36,119 bases of DNA, taken from NCBI GenBank assembly GCA_002387845.1, contig DGLB01000001.1, positions 71,687 through 107,805 on the forward strand, given 5' to 3'. The position numbers were made by a program, and so were the translations under genes. Source of the DNA: Stenotrophomonas maltophilia. GTDB taxonomy: Bacteria; Pseudomonadota; Gammaproteobacteria; Xanthomonadales; Xanthomonadaceae. Shown one piece after another: positions 1 through 9,541 of the stretch (position 1 is its first letter; each line of letters opens with the position of its first letter). The notes under the pieces were generated by a model. It saw nothing but the letters and a program-made list of their open reading frames with translations, was not told the origin of the DNA and ran no database searches.

Positions 1-309
1 GACGTGGGCGGCGGTGCCAACAAGCAGCGCGTCATTGAAGCCTTCAAGCTGATCCTGTCTTCGGACAAGGTCGAAGGCATCTTCGTCAACATCTTCGGCG
101 GCATCGTCCGCTGCGACATGATTGCCGAAGGCATCATCGCCGCCGTGAAGGAAGTGGGCGTCAAGGTTCCGGTCGTGGTGCGCCTGGAAGGCACCAACGT
201 GGAAGAAGGCAAGCAGCTGCTGCGCGACAGCGGCATGGCCATCATCCCGGCTGACAACATCAACGACGGCGCCAAGAAGGTCGTTGAAGCTGTCAAGAAC
301 GCCGCCTGA
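1..309 (+). CDS. sucC: Succinate-CoA ligase, ADP-forming, beta subunit (C-terminal part)
   Basis: This is the C-terminal ~102 residues of the beta subunit of succinyl-CoA synthetase; the reading frame is open to the window edge, so the 5' end lies outside. The enzyme interconverts succinyl-CoA and succinate with nucleotide phosphorylation in the TCA cycle and acts as a complex with SucD. The visible part contains the family's [20 protein letters not shown] motif and the late [12 protein letters not shown] stretch of the CoA-ligase domain. It is followed after 21 bases by sucD, the usual sucCD operon order. Identity is secure; only the missing N-terminal ATP-grasp part cannot be checked. Confidence 0.96.
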
Positions 310-330
310 TCCGCACACCAAGGAATTCTC

Positions 331-1206
331 ATGTCTGTTTTGATTAACAAGAACACCAAGGTGATCGTGCAGGGCTTCACCGGCCAGCAGGGCACCTTCC
401 ACGCCACCCAGATGATCGAGTACGGCACCCAGGTTGTGGGCGGCGTGACCCCGGGCAAGGGCGGCACCACCCATATCGACCTGCCGGTGTTCAACACCGT
501 GGCCGATGCCGTGCAGAGCACCGGTGCCAACGCCTCGGTCATCTACGTGCCGCCGCCGTACGCGGCCGATGCCATCCTGGAAGCCGCTGCTGCCGGCATC
601 CAGGTCATCGTGTGCATCACCGAAGGCATTCCGGTGCTGGACATGCTGCGCGTCAAGAACGTGCTGACCCGTTCGCATCCGGACACCGTGCTGATCGGGC
701 CGAACTGCCCCGGCGTGATCACCCCGGGCGAGTGCAAGATCGGCATCATGCCGGGCCACATCCACAAGCCGGGCAAGATCGGCATCGTCTCGCGTTCGGG
801 CACGCTGACCTATGAAGCGGTCAAGCAGACCACCGAAGTGGGTCTGGGCCAGTCCACCTGCATCGGCATCGGCGGTGACCCGATCAACGGCCTGAACTTC
901 GTCGACTGCCTCAAGCTGTTCAACGAAGACCCGCAGACCGAAGGCATCATCATGGTCGGCGAAATCGGCGGCGACGCTGAAGAAGCCGGTGCGGAATACA
1001 TCAAGAACCACGTGAAGAAGCCGGTTGTCGGCTTCATCGCCGGTGCCTCGGCTCCGGCCGGCAAGCGCATGGGCCACGCCGGTGCGATCGCCTCGGGCGG
1101 CAAGGGCACCGCGGAAGGCAAGTTTGCCGCCATGGAAGCTGCTGGCGTCGTCACCGTGCGTTCGCCGGGCGACCTGGGCGCTGCCATCGCCAAGCTGGTC
1201 AAGTAA
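331..1206 (+). CDS. sucD: Succinate-CoA ligase, alpha subunit
   Basis: A complete 291-residue alpha subunit, the usual family length. It binds CoA in an N-terminal Rossmann domain (VIVQGFTGQQGTFHA, about residues 11-25) and carries the phosphorylated active-site histidine in the motif GHAGAIASGGKGTAEGK (His249). The ATG at 331 follows an AAGGA ribosome binding site at 320-324 with six bases of spacing, directly after the sucC stop, so the two subunits are co-transcribed. The gene ends in a string of hairpins and an intrinsic terminator, so sucD is the last gene of its operon. No abnormality was seen. Confidence 0.98.
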   Translation: MSVLINKNTKVIVQGFTGQQGTFHATQMIEYGTQVVGGVTPGKGGTTHIDLPVFNTVADAVQSTGANASVIYVPPPYAADAILEAAAAGIQVIVCITEGIPVLDMLRVKNVLTRSHPDTVLIGPNCPGVITPGECKIGIMPGHIHKPGKIGIVSRSGTLTYEAVKQTTEVGLGQSTCIGIGGDPINGLNFVDCLKLFNEDPQTEGIIMVGEIGGDAEEAGAEYIKNHVKKPVVGFIAGASAPAGKRMGHAGAIASGGKGTAEGKFAAMEAAGVVTVRSPGDLGAAIAKLVK

Positions 1207-1247
1207 GACGCGAAGCGTCTTACCTGGAGCCGGGCGCTGCCCGGCTC
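1203..1247. repeat. Two tandem perfect hairpins after sucD
   Basis: Two separate perfect inverted repeats lie head to tail. The first has 9-base arms (1203-1211 and 1215-1223, GAA loop) and includes the sucD stop codon; the second has arms GAGCCGGGC / GCCCGGCTC (1227-1235, 1239-1247) and the same core as the SMAG repeats elsewhere in the window, but without the GTAG head. They may be degenerate REP-like elements or protect the 3' end of the sucCD message; the role is inferred. Confidence 0.6.
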
Positions 1248-1278
1248 AAAACGCCGCCTCCGGGCGGCGTTTTTGTTT
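1248..1278 (+). terminator. Rho-independent terminator of sucCD
   Basis: ACGCCGCC (1251-1258) pairs perfectly with GGCGGCGT (1263-1270) across a TCCG loop, followed by a T-rich tail. It sits between sucD and nadE on the same strand, so nadE probably has its own promoter in the short 40-base gap that follows. Confidence 0.88.
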
Positions 1279-1318
1279 CCGCAATACAATGGGCCATTGC
1301 AACCACTGGCACGACCCC

Positions 1319-2953
1319 ATGACCTCGATCCGCATCGCGATGGCGCAGTTTGATTTCCCGGTCGGGGCCGTCGCCCAGAACACCGACAACATCATCGCCA
1401 TGATCGCCGAGGCGCGCGATGAGTTCGGGGCCGAACTGGTGGTGTTCCCGGAACTGGCCATCAGCGGCTACCCGCCGGAAGACCTGCTGCTGCGCCCGGG
1501 CTTCCTGTACGACTGCGAACAGGCGCTCAAGCGCATCGCCGCCAGCGTGCAGGGCATCACCGCCGTGGTGGGCTGGCCGCAGAGCGCCGGCACCGTGGTC
1601 TACAACGCCGCCAGCGTGCTGCAGAACGGCAAGGTGCTGCACACCTACCGCAAGCGCGAACTGCCCAATTACGCCGTGTTCGACGAGCGCCGTTACTTCG
1701 ACGTCGACCCGGACGGTGGCAGCTGCGTGTTTGAACTGAAGGGCGTGCCGGTGGGCGTGCTGGTCTGCGAAGACCTGTGGTTCCCCGAGCCGCTGGCCGA
1801 CACCGTGCGCGAAGGCGCTCAGCTGGTGCTGGTGCCGAACGCCTCGCCGTACGAGCGCGGCAAGCATGCCCAGCGTGACGCATTGCTGGCCGAGCGCACC
1901 CGCGAAAGCGGCGCGGCGCTGGTGTACCTGAATATGGTCGGCGGCCAGGACGCACTGGTGTTCGACGGGGCGTCCGTGGTCGCCAATGGCGACGGCACGG
2001 TGCACCCGGCCGCCGCTGCATTCACCGACCAATGGCTGGTGGTGGATTACGACGCCGAGACCCGCAGCTTCCTGCCGCGCGAATGGATGGACGACGGCGA
2101 CGAAAGCATGGACGCGCTGGCATGGCGCGCGGTCACCCGCGGCATCCAGGACTATTGCCGCAAGAACGGTTTCAAGAAGGTGTGGCTGGGGCTGAGCGGC
2201 GGTATCGACTCGGCGTTGGTGCTGGCGATGGCGGTGGACGCGCTGGGCGCGGAGAACGTCACCGCGGTGCGCCTGCCGTCGCGCTACACCGCCGGCATGT
2301 CCAACGACCTGGCGGCCGAGCAGTGCCGCGCACTGGGGGTGAAGCTGGAAGCGGTGTCGATCGAACCGGTGTTCGAGGGGCTGATGAACGCGCTGGCCCC
2401 GATGTTCGAAGGCCAGCCGGTGGATGTCACCGAGGAAAACCTGCAGTCGCGCGCGCGCGGTGTGATTCTGATGGCGCTGTCGAACAAGTTCGGCGGGCTG
2501 CTGCTCACCACCGGCAACAAGAGCGAGTACGCGGTGGGTTACGCCACCATCTACGGCGACATGTGCGGCGGTTATGCGCCGCTGAAGGATCTGTACAAGA
2601 CCGAGGTGTTCGGTCTGTCGAAGTGGCGCAACACGGTGGGCGGTGCGCCGGTGATTCCGCCGGCGGTGATCAGCCGTCCGCCCTCGGCCGAGCTGCGCGC
2701 CAACCAGACCGACCAGGATTCGCTGCCCGCGTACGACGTGCTGGACGGCATTCTGTATCGGTATGTCGACCAGGAGCAGTCACGCGAGGAGATTGTCGCG
2801 GCCGGGTATTCGCCGGAGGTGGTCGACCGCGTGCTGCGCCTGGTGCGCACCAGTGAGTGGAAGCGCCACCAGGCCGCCCCCGGCCCGAAGGTGTCGCGGC
2901 GTGCGTTCGGGCGCGAGCGGCGCTATCCGATCAGTAACGGCTACCAGGGCTGA
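1319..2953 (+). CDS. nadE: Glutamine-dependent NAD(+) synthetase
   Basis: A 544-residue two-domain enzyme that makes NAD from nicotinic acid adenine dinucleotide, using ammonia released from glutamine. The N-terminal nitrilase-fold glutaminase shows its Glu-Lys-Cys triad: E45 (VVFPE), K112 (YRKREL) and C150 (LVCEDLW). The synthetase half has the ATP-pyrophosphatase P-loop GLSGGIDSA (residues 291-299) and the later TTGNKSEYAVGYAT and GDMCGGYAPLKD motifs. The frame is open far upstream, but the ATG at 1319 begins the conserved nitrilase start (TSIRIAMAQFDFPVGA) and lies beyond the sucD terminator, so it was chosen. No close partner gene. Confidence 0.96.
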   Translation: MTSIRIAMAQFDFPVGAVAQNTDNIIAMIAEARDEFGAELVVFPELAISGYPPEDLLLRPGFLYDCEQALKRIAASVQGITAVVGWPQSAGTVVYNAASVLQNGKVLHTYRKRELPNYAVFDERRYFDVDPDGGSCVFELKGVPVGVLVCEDLWFPEPLADTVREGAQLVLVPNASPYERGKHAQRDALLAERTRESGAALVYLNMVGGQDALVFDGASVVANGDGTVHPAAAAFTDQWLVVDYDAETRSFLPREWMDDGDESMDALAWRAVTRGIQDYCRKNGFKKVWLGLSGGIDSALVLAMAVDALGAENVTAVRLPSRYTAGMSNDLAAEQCRALGVKLEAVSIEPVFEGLMNALAPMFEGQPVDVTEENLQSRARGVILMALSNKFGGLLLTTGNKSEYAVGYATIYGDMCGGYAPLKDLYKTEVFGLSKWRNTVGGAPVIPPAVISRPPSAELRANQTDQDSLPAYDVLDGILYRYVDQEQSREEIVAAGYSPEVVDRVLRLVRTSEWKRHQAAPGPKVSRRAFGRERRYPISNGYQG

Positions 2954-2970
2954 GCTGATTGGGATGCAGC

Positions 2971-2989
2971 TGACGCGCATGGCGCGTCA
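2971..2989. terminator. Short hairpin between convergent nadE and the 3002-3631 gene
   Basis: TGACGCGC (2971-2978) and GCGCGTCA (2982-2989) form a perfect 8-base stem with a three-base loop in the 48 bases between two convergent genes. There is no T tract on either side, so termination activity is only a guess from position. Confidence 0.4.
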
Positions 2990-3001
2990 CTGCGGTGTCC
3001 C

Positions 3002-3631
3002 TCAGTCAGCTGTCAGCAGAGCAGGGCGCTTTTGTTCGACAACGGCCAGGAAGGCCGACAGCACATCGTAGGAATAGTCCCCCGGCCCGCAGTCCGCTTT
3101 GCGCGGCAGCGTGTCCGCCCTGAAGAACGCCTTGCGCAACAGTGCCTCCGAACCTTCGGAAGTGAGCGCTTCATCGCTGTTCAAATTCAGGCACATCAGC
3201 AGCTGGTGCTTGATGGTGGAGGTGGGCAATCTGTCGCCATGCTCCGTTAGACATTGGGAAGCGCTCAATGCCTGCAGATCCACGCACATGCGTGCCACCA
3301 TTGCGGTGAATGAACCATCGACGGTCTTCACCATTGCAGTTTCCGCAAACTGGACCCGCTTGGAGGGTTCAACGTGATGTGCAACGCGCGCACGCGCACG
3401 GGCGGGGGCGACGGGCGCAGCAGCTGACCTGAACTGCGCAAGGGTGCTGCCAATGTCGCGGGTGGGTTGGGCGGCCGCATGTCGCGGGGCGTCACCCGGT
3501 GCGCCAAACAGGTGGTTCTCGATCGAGGTGATATCCAGCCGACCCGGTGACCGGCCGGGGGGGAGGGCGTTGGCCGGGGCAGACGAGGTGTGCGTCTGTG
3601 GGGGTGGTGGGAACGAGGGAATCGACGGCAT
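3002..3631 (-). CDS. Hypothetical protein, proline-rich N-terminus
   Basis: A 209-residue protein that I do not recognise. The first ~90 residues are low-complexity, rich in Pro, Ala, Arg and Ser (start MPSIPSFPPPP), with no hydrophobic signal peptide and no membrane segment. The remaining ~120 residues look folded and include DLQALSASQCLTEHGDRL, HQLLMCLNLNSDEALTSEGS and an end GDYSYDVLSAFLAVVEQKRP. A disordered Pro/Ser/Arg-rich head on a small globular tail is a shape seen in secreted effectors, but nothing here shows a secretion system, so that stays speculation. The gene is an orphan between nadE and bamD, and its base composition is visibly less GC-rich than its neighbours, which suggests an acquired gene. 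The ATG at 3631 lacks a clear ribosome binding site. Confidence 0.7.
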   Translation of the reverse strand: MPSIPSFPPPPQTHTSSAPANALPPGRSPGRLDITSIENHLFGAPGDAPRHAAAQPTRDIGSTLAQFRSAAAPVAPARARARVAHHVEPSKRVQFAETAMVKTVDGSFTAMVARMCVDLQALSASQCLTEHGDRLPTSTIKHQLLMCLNLNSDEALTSEGSEALLRKAFFRADTLPRKADCGPGDYSYDVLSAFLAVVEQKRPALLTAD

Positions 3632-3711
3632 TGTGTGGGCACGCGTGAGGGGGATGATTGAATACCCTGCGCGCGCCTATTGCGCTTTCAACTTTCGGCT
3701 GTCCGTGCAAT

Positions 3712-3746
3712 GGAGAAAAAGAAAGGGCCCTTGCGGGCCCTTTCTC
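3712..3746 (-). terminator. Rho-independent terminator of bamD
   Basis: GAAAGGGCCC (3721-3730) and GGGCCCTTTC (3735-3744) form a perfect 10-base stem with a four-base loop. Read on the minus strand it is followed by CTTTTTCTCC, and it lies 45 bases after the bamD stop. Confidence 0.85.
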
Positions 3747-3788
3747 ATTTCGATGATGTCAATGCGTTACCGGGCGTGGAGCGGTTCC

Positions 3789-4673
3789 TTACTTGCGTTC
3801 CAGCTGCGCGTTGCGCTGGCCGGTGCTGGCGGACTTCTCGCCGGCGAACGGGTTGAGCTTGCGGATCATCCACGGGTACTTCGGCCAGTCGCCCTGCAGC
3901 CACGGGTGGCTGGGCTGGTTGAGTTCCAGCACGCGGCGGGCGTCGTCGGCCAGGGTCTTGTTGCCCAGGTGGGTGTAGGCTTCGCCCAGCGCGGCCACGG
4001 CGTCGTACTGGAAGGCGCTCTGCGGGTAGGTTTCCAGCAGGTAGTTGGCGCGGCCGGCAGCGGACACGTAGGCCTCGCGGCGCAGGTAATACAGGGCGTT
4101 GTCCAGCTCGTGCTGGGCGAACACGTCACGCAGCACCAGCATGCGGCTGCGGGCGTCGGCGGCGTAACGGCTGTTCGGGTAACGCTCGACCACGATGTTG
4201 AAGTCAGCGTAGGCCTGGCGCGGGGTCGACAGATCGCGCCGGCTCGGGTCCAGCGACCATACGCGACGCAGGAATACCGTATTGCGGTTGCTGTTGGACA
4301 GGCCGCGCAGGTAGTACATGTAGGCGATGTTGCGGTGGGTCGGGTAGGTGCGGATGAAGCGGTCGATGCTGGACACCGCGTCGTCGTGCTTGCCGGCCTT
4401 GTACTGGGCGTAGGCGGTTTCGATCATCGCCTGTTCGGTGTACGGGCCGTACGGGTACTGGGCGACCAGGCGACGGAACGAGGCTTCAGCCCCGCTCCAG
4501 TTGCCCTTCTGCATCAGGCCGTGGCTCTTGTCGTACAGGGTTTCGACGGGCGTGCCTTCATCCGGGTTGTCGCCCTTGGCACCACGGTGGCAGCCGGTGG
4601 AAACGAGGGCCAGGACCACCAGCAGGGCGGCGGTACGGACGGGCGCGGACAGCAGGGACGAGCGTCGGATCAT
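3789..4673 (-). CDS. bamD: Outer membrane protein assembly factor BamD
   Basis: A 294-residue lipoprotein, essential partner of BamA in folding beta-barrel proteins into the outer membrane. The ATG at 4673 gives a lipoprotein signal peptide with lipobox LVSTGC (Cys28); longer in-frame starts would bury this signal. The mature part has the TPR-like repeats of the YfiO/BamD family: KGNWSGAEASFRRLVAQYPYGPYTEQA, AQYKAGKHDDAVSSIDRFIRTYP and the ADFNIVVERYPNSRYAADA repeat. It is divergent from rluD with 115 bases between starts, the arrangement common in gammaproteobacteria, so both promoters lie in that gap. It ends at its own terminator. Confidence 0.95.
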   Translation of the reverse strand: MIRRSSLLSAPVRTAALLVVLALVSTGCHRGAKGDNPDEGTPVETLYDKSHGLMQKGNWSGAEASFRRLVAQYPYGPYTEQAMIETAYAQYKAGKHDDAVSSIDRFIRTYPTHRNIAYMYYLRGLSNSNRNTVFLRRVWSLDPSRRDLSTPRQAYADFNIVVERYPNSRYAADARSRMLVLRDVFAQHELDNALYYLRREAYVSAAGRANYLLETYPQSAFQYDAVAALGEAYTHLGNKTLADDARRVLELNQPSHPWLQGDWPKYPWMIRKLNPFAGEKSASTGQRNAQLERK

Positions 4674-4788
4674 GAGGTCAGGGCGGGACGCGGCTGGAAT
4701 ACGAAGGGTCGATGATAGCCTAGTGGCCTGTCCAGCGACTGAAACAGGTCGCCCGGACCTCAAATTTGTCCTTTTGAAGCGTGTAGCC

Positions 4789-5787
4789 ATGTCCGAAAAC
4801 CTCGAAACTGAATCCGAATCGCCCCGTCAGGCGATCGTCCCCGACAGCGCTGCCGGTCGTCGCTTTGACGCCGTGCTGGCCGAATTGTTCCCCGAGTTCT
4901 CGCGCTCCAAGCTGAGCGAGTGGATCAAGTCCGGGGACGTTCTGCTGAACGGCGAGCCGGCGCGCGGGCGCGACCCGGTGCGCGGCGGCGAAGTGGCCAG
5001 CCTGACCGTGGTGCTGGACACCCAGACCCATGCCGAGCCGGAAGACATCCCGCTGGACATCCTGTACGAGGACGAGCACGTCTTCGTGATCAACAAGCCG
5101 GTGGGCCTGGTGGTCCACCCGGGCGCGGGCAATCCGTCGGGCACCCTGGTCAATGCGCTGCTGTTCCGCGACCCGGCCCTGGCGGTGCTGCCGCGCGCGG
5201 GCATCGTGCACCGCCTGGACAAGGACACCAGCGGGGTCATGGTGGTGGCGCGCACCCTGCAGGCGCAGACCGCGCTGATCGAGCAGCTGGCCGCGCGCGA
5301 CGTGCACCGCCAGTACGTGGCGGTGGTGGTCGGCGCGCTGGTCTCCGGCGGCACGGCCGATGCACCGATCGAGCGCCACCCGCGCGACCGCATCCGCATG
5401 GCGGTGCGTGAAGATGGCAAGGACGCAGTCACCCATTACCGCCTGCGCGAACGTTTCCGTGCGCACACCGCGCTGGAATGCCGCCTGGAAACCGGTCGTA
5501 CCCACCAGATCCGCGTGCACATGGCGCACCTGAAGCACCCGATCGTGGGCGACCCGCTGTACGGCGGTGCGCTGAAGCTGCCGAAGGGAGCCAGCGACGA
5601 ACTGGTGGCCCAGCTGCGCGGCTTCAAGCGCCAGGCGCTGCACGCGGAAACCCTGGAGTTTGTCCACCCGATCAGCGGTGAGCCGGTGCGCAACAGCGCC
5701 CCGCTGCCGGCCGACATGGTGGCGCTGCTGGATGCGCTGCGCGATGACACCCGTCACCACGCCGAACTGGAACGCGGGCGGCGCTGA
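4789..5787 (+). CDS. rluD: 23S rRNA pseudouridine(1911/1915/1917) synthase
   Basis: A 332-residue pseudouridine synthase of the RluA/RluD family, expected to modify helix 69 of 23S rRNA. An N-terminal S4 RNA-binding domain (about residues 23-75, SRSKLSEWIKSGDVLLNG) precedes the catalytic domain with the motif HRLDKDTSGVM, whose Asp144 is the catalytic nucleophile; GRTHQIRVHMAHLKHPIVGD follows. The ATG at 4789 gives a normal family length, although the frame is open further upstream. The stop codon overlaps the start of pgeF (TGATG), so the two are translationally coupled. This rluD-pgeF order next to bamD is conserved in many gammaproteobacteria. Confidence 0.95.
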   Translation: MSENLETESESPRQAIVPDSAAGRRFDAVLAELFPEFSRSKLSEWIKSGDVLLNGEPARGRDPVRGGEVASLTVVLDTQTHAEPEDIPLDILYEDEHVFVINKPVGLVVHPGAGNPSGTLVNALLFRDPALAVLPRAGIVHRLDKDTSGVMVVARTLQAQTALIEQLAARDVHRQYVAVVVGALVSGGTADAPIERHPRDRIRMAVREDGKDAVTHYRLRERFRAHTALECRLETGRTHQIRVHMAHLKHPIVGDPLYGGALKLPKGASDELVAQLRGFKRQALHAETLEFVHPISGEPVRNSAPLPADMVALLDALRDDTRHHAELERGRR

Positions 5788-6560
5788 TGCAGCCCACGGT
5801 TCCGGTACTGCCGGCCGACTGGCCCGCGCCCTGCGGGGTGCGGGCGGTCACCACGCTGCGCTATGGCGCCGGCGGTTCGCAGCCGCCGTTTGACCAGTTC
5901 AACATGGGCAACCGTTACGCGGCCGACGGCGATGACCCGGCGCAGGTGCAGCGCAACCGCGACCTGCTGGTGCCCGGCCTGGCGCTGCCGTCCGCCCCGC
6001 ACTGGCTGCGCCAGGTGCACGGCACCGGGGTGCTGCGGTTCGACGCCCCCCCCACCGCGCAAGGCGTGGAGGTGGAACCCACCGCCGATGCGGCGGTGAC
6101 CTCGGTCCCCGGCGTGGTGCTGGCCATCCTGACCGCCGATTGCCTGCCGGTCGTGTTCACCGCCCGCGACGGCAGCGAGGTGGGGGCGGCCCACGCCGGT
6201 TGGCGCGGCCTGGCCGACGGCATGCTGGAGGCCACGGTGGCGGGGATGCGGACCGATCCTGCGCAGCTGCTGGCGTGGCTGGGTCCGGCGGCCGGTCCGG
6301 CGCATTACGAGGTGGGCGAGGACGTGTACCGCGCCTTCGTCGATGCAGACGCCGGTGCAGCGGGGGCGTTTGCCGCCACGCGTCCGGGACACTGGAAGGT
6401 GGACCTGTACGCGTTGGCACGCCGGCGGCTGCAGGCGGTCGGGCTGGAGCCTGCGGCGATCAGCGGCGGGCAGCACTGCAGCATTGCCGACCCGCAGCGG
6501 TTCTATTCGCACCGGCGTGACCGCCGCACCGGGCGGATGGCCACCCTGATCTGGATGTAG
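5787..6560 (+). CDS. pgeF: Purine nucleoside phosphorylase / laccase-domain protein YfiH (PgeF)
   Basis: A 257-residue member of the YfiH/PgeF (DUF152) family. Members have been described as multicopper polyphenol oxidases, as purine nucleoside phosphorylases or adenosine deaminases, and as editors of peptidoglycan precursors; the exact activity here is not decided by sequence. The metal-site residues are present: His78 (LRQVHG), Cys119 (TADCLPVVF) and His136 (GAAHAGWRG). The end FYSHRRDRRTGRMATLIWM is typical. Its ATG overlaps the rluD stop by one base, so it depends on rluD transcription. The stop TAG lies within a GTAG-hairpin element. Confidence 0.93.
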   Translation: MQPTVPVLPADWPAPCGVRAVTTLRYGAGGSQPPFDQFNMGNRYAADGDDPAQVQRNRDLLVPGLALPSAPHWLRQVHGTGVLRFDAPPTAQGVEVEPTADAAVTSVPGVVLAILTADCLPVVFTARDGSEVGAAHAGWRGLADGMLEATVAGMRTDPAQLLAWLGPAAGPAHYEVGEDVYRAFVDADAGAAGAFAATRPGHWKVDLYALARRRLQAVGLEPAAISGGQHCSIADPQRFYSHRRDRRTGRMATLIWM

Positions 6561-6580
6561 TGACACGCCCTGCGTGTCAC
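6557..6580. repeat. GTAG-headed hairpin at the pgeF stop, SMAG-like
   Basis: GTAG (6557-6560) is followed by a perfect 9-base stem GTGACACGC / GCGTGTCAC (6560-6568, 6572-6580). The TAG of the head is the stop codon of pgeF. The element has the head and stem plan of the SMAG repeats further along but a different stem sequence; it lies in the 29 bases between two convergent genes and may serve both as a terminator. Confidence 0.55.
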
Positions 6581-6589
6581 CGCCTCCCG

Positions 6590-7876
6590 TCATTGCAGCA
6601 CGGTGTACACGATGCGCCGGTTGCGCTCACGCCCGGCCTCCATGCGGTTGTCCGCCACCGGGTGGTCTTCCCCATAGCCCCGTGGCACCAGCACGCTGGA
6701 CGGCACCCCCAGGGCACGCAGTTCGGCCACCACGACTTCGGCGCGCTGCTGGCTGAGCCGCAGGTTGGCGTCGGACGCGCCCAGGCTGTCGGTATGGCTG
6801 CCCACTTCCAGCCGCAGCTGCGGTCCGGCCGACCGGATCGCCAGCGCGCTTGCGCGCAGCGTGTCCATGCTGTCCGCGCGCAGTACCGGCGACTTGTGCT
6901 CGAAACGCACGATGCCTTTGTTCAGTGCCCTGGCCAGCTGCGGCGCGTCATGCACCTCTGGCAGCTGCGCCAGCGCCACCCGGCCCCGGTCCCACAGGCC
7001 GGTCACCGGAAGATGACCAAATGCACGCCGCAGCACATCGGACACCACCACCCGCTCGGCCTCGGGCAGCCGGCCCAGGTCGGCATTGACGGCGTCGCCG
7101 CTGAACGACAGCGCCAGGCCGGGGTGGTCAAGCGCGGGCAGCACGGTCACCAGGCGATCCAGCCAGCGCGGCGACCGGGTGTGTGGGTCGCGCTGGATAT
7201 CCCCGCTCACCCGGGCCTGGCCGTACTGGGCCAGCAACGCGGTCCAGACCCGCCGCCGGTCCGCTTCGCTGGGCAGGCGGCCGCGCACGTCCACGCCGGT
7301 GGCGTTGACCGCCAGGGTCAGGCGCGGCATCTGGTGCCGTTCTACGGTGGCCACCGGGGTTGCCTGCGCCGAGGGCGCGGCCGGGGCGCGTGTCTTCTGG
7401 TGGATCCAGCCGGTGAGGCACAGCAGCACGCCAGCGACCACCACCCACAGCGCACCCCGTAACGCGATGCCGCGCGACGCGCGTGGAGCCGGCATCACTT
7501 CACGTGGTGCACGAACCGCAGCCGGCGGCGGCGTGGCCAGCGTCGCCTCCTGTGCCAGTACGTCGATCAGCCCGGGCAGCAGGTCGGCTGCGACCACCGC
7601 GAACATGCCGGTGGGAAATGCCGCGCGACGTGCCATCTCCACCAGCTGGGCGCGGCCCACGATGCGTTCGAACTGGCTGGCCAGCAGGCGGTGCGGTGGC
7701 GCACCGGCGGGGAACTGTTCGCCCAGTCCGGCCTGCTCGAAGCGCTGACGGAGTCCGTCCACGCCGCCTGGCAGGCTGCGGATGTAGTCGACCAGCACCT
7801 CCACCAGGCGGCGTGCACGATGGCCCAATCCCATGTGCAGGGCGGTGTCTTCAATGAAATGGTCGAGCAGTGACAT
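6590..7876 (-). CDS. DUF937 (YidB-like) / OmpA-family fusion protein
   Basis: A 428-residue protein with an unusual domain order. Residues 1-~110 resemble the DUF937/YidB family (LLDHFIEDTALHMGLGHRA and GMFAVVAADLLPGLIDVLAQ). One transmembrane helix follows at about 130-148 (GALWVVVAGVLLCLTGWI), then a ~165-residue region with BON-like character, and a C-terminal OmpA peptidoglycan-binding domain at about 315-428 (RLEVGSHTDSLG, NLRLSQQRAEVV, GRERNRRIVYTVL). The predicted topology is a cytoplasmic DUF937 head anchored in the inner membrane with the OmpA part in the periplasm holding the cell wall. The ATG at 7876 was taken over an in-frame TTG one codon upstream. It stands alone, with its promoter in the gap to 8173. 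Function beyond envelope tethering is unknown. Confidence 0.85.
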   Translation of the reverse strand: MSLLDHFIEDTALHMGLGHRARRLVEVLVDYIRSLPGGVDGLRQRFEQAGLGEQFPAGAPPHRLLASQFERIVGRAQLVEMARRAAFPTGMFAVVAADLLPGLIDVLAQEATLATPPPAAVRAPREVMPAPRASRGIALRGALWVVVAGVLLCLTGWIHQKTRAPAAPSAQATPVATVERHQMPRLTLAVNATGVDVRGRLPSEADRRRVWTALLAQYGQARVSGDIQRDPHTRSPRWLDRLVTVLPALDHPGLALSFSGDAVNADLGRLPEAERVVVSDVLRRAFGHLPVTGLWDRGRVALAQLPEVHDAPQLARALNKGIVRFEHKSPVLRADSMDTLRASALAIRSAGPQLRLEVGSHTDSLGASDANLRLSQQRAEVVVAELRALGVPSSVLVPRGYGEDHPVADNRMEAGRERNRRIVYTVLQ

Positions 7877-8173
7877 CAATCAGGTTCCCGTTGCATCGCC
7901 CCATGCGCCATGCAGGGGCTCTGCGACCCCACTCTGGGAAGCCGTCGTCAACGCGAAATGAAAGTTCGCGGCGGGAAAGGTTGCGAATTGGCAGCAGATG
8001 CCTGCCATTTAGGCGGTCAATCGCCGCCCGGCACCGCAACAGCACGGGATGCGACACCCCGGTGGGTCAAAAGCGACATAGGAGTGCAGCGACGTGCAGA
8101 TTACGAATGGTGCAGTTCAAATGTTTATTTTGGGTTGAAAGCGACATCACAGGCGCGGCCGCTTCTGTCGCCT
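7877..8173. other. Intergenic region with repeated AAAGCGACAT element
   Basis: No gene was seen. The region should hold the promoter of the DUF937-OmpA gene. GGGTCAAAAGCGACAT (8064-8079) and GGGTTGAAAGCGACAT (8132-8147) are near-identical direct repeats 68 bases apart. The second is also the left arm of an inverted repeat (8133-8145 with 8167-8179, one mismatch) whose right arm covers the otsA stop codon and could act as its terminator. Confidence 0.5.
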
Positions 8174-9537
<1,364 letters not shown>

Positions 9538-9541
<4 letters not shown>

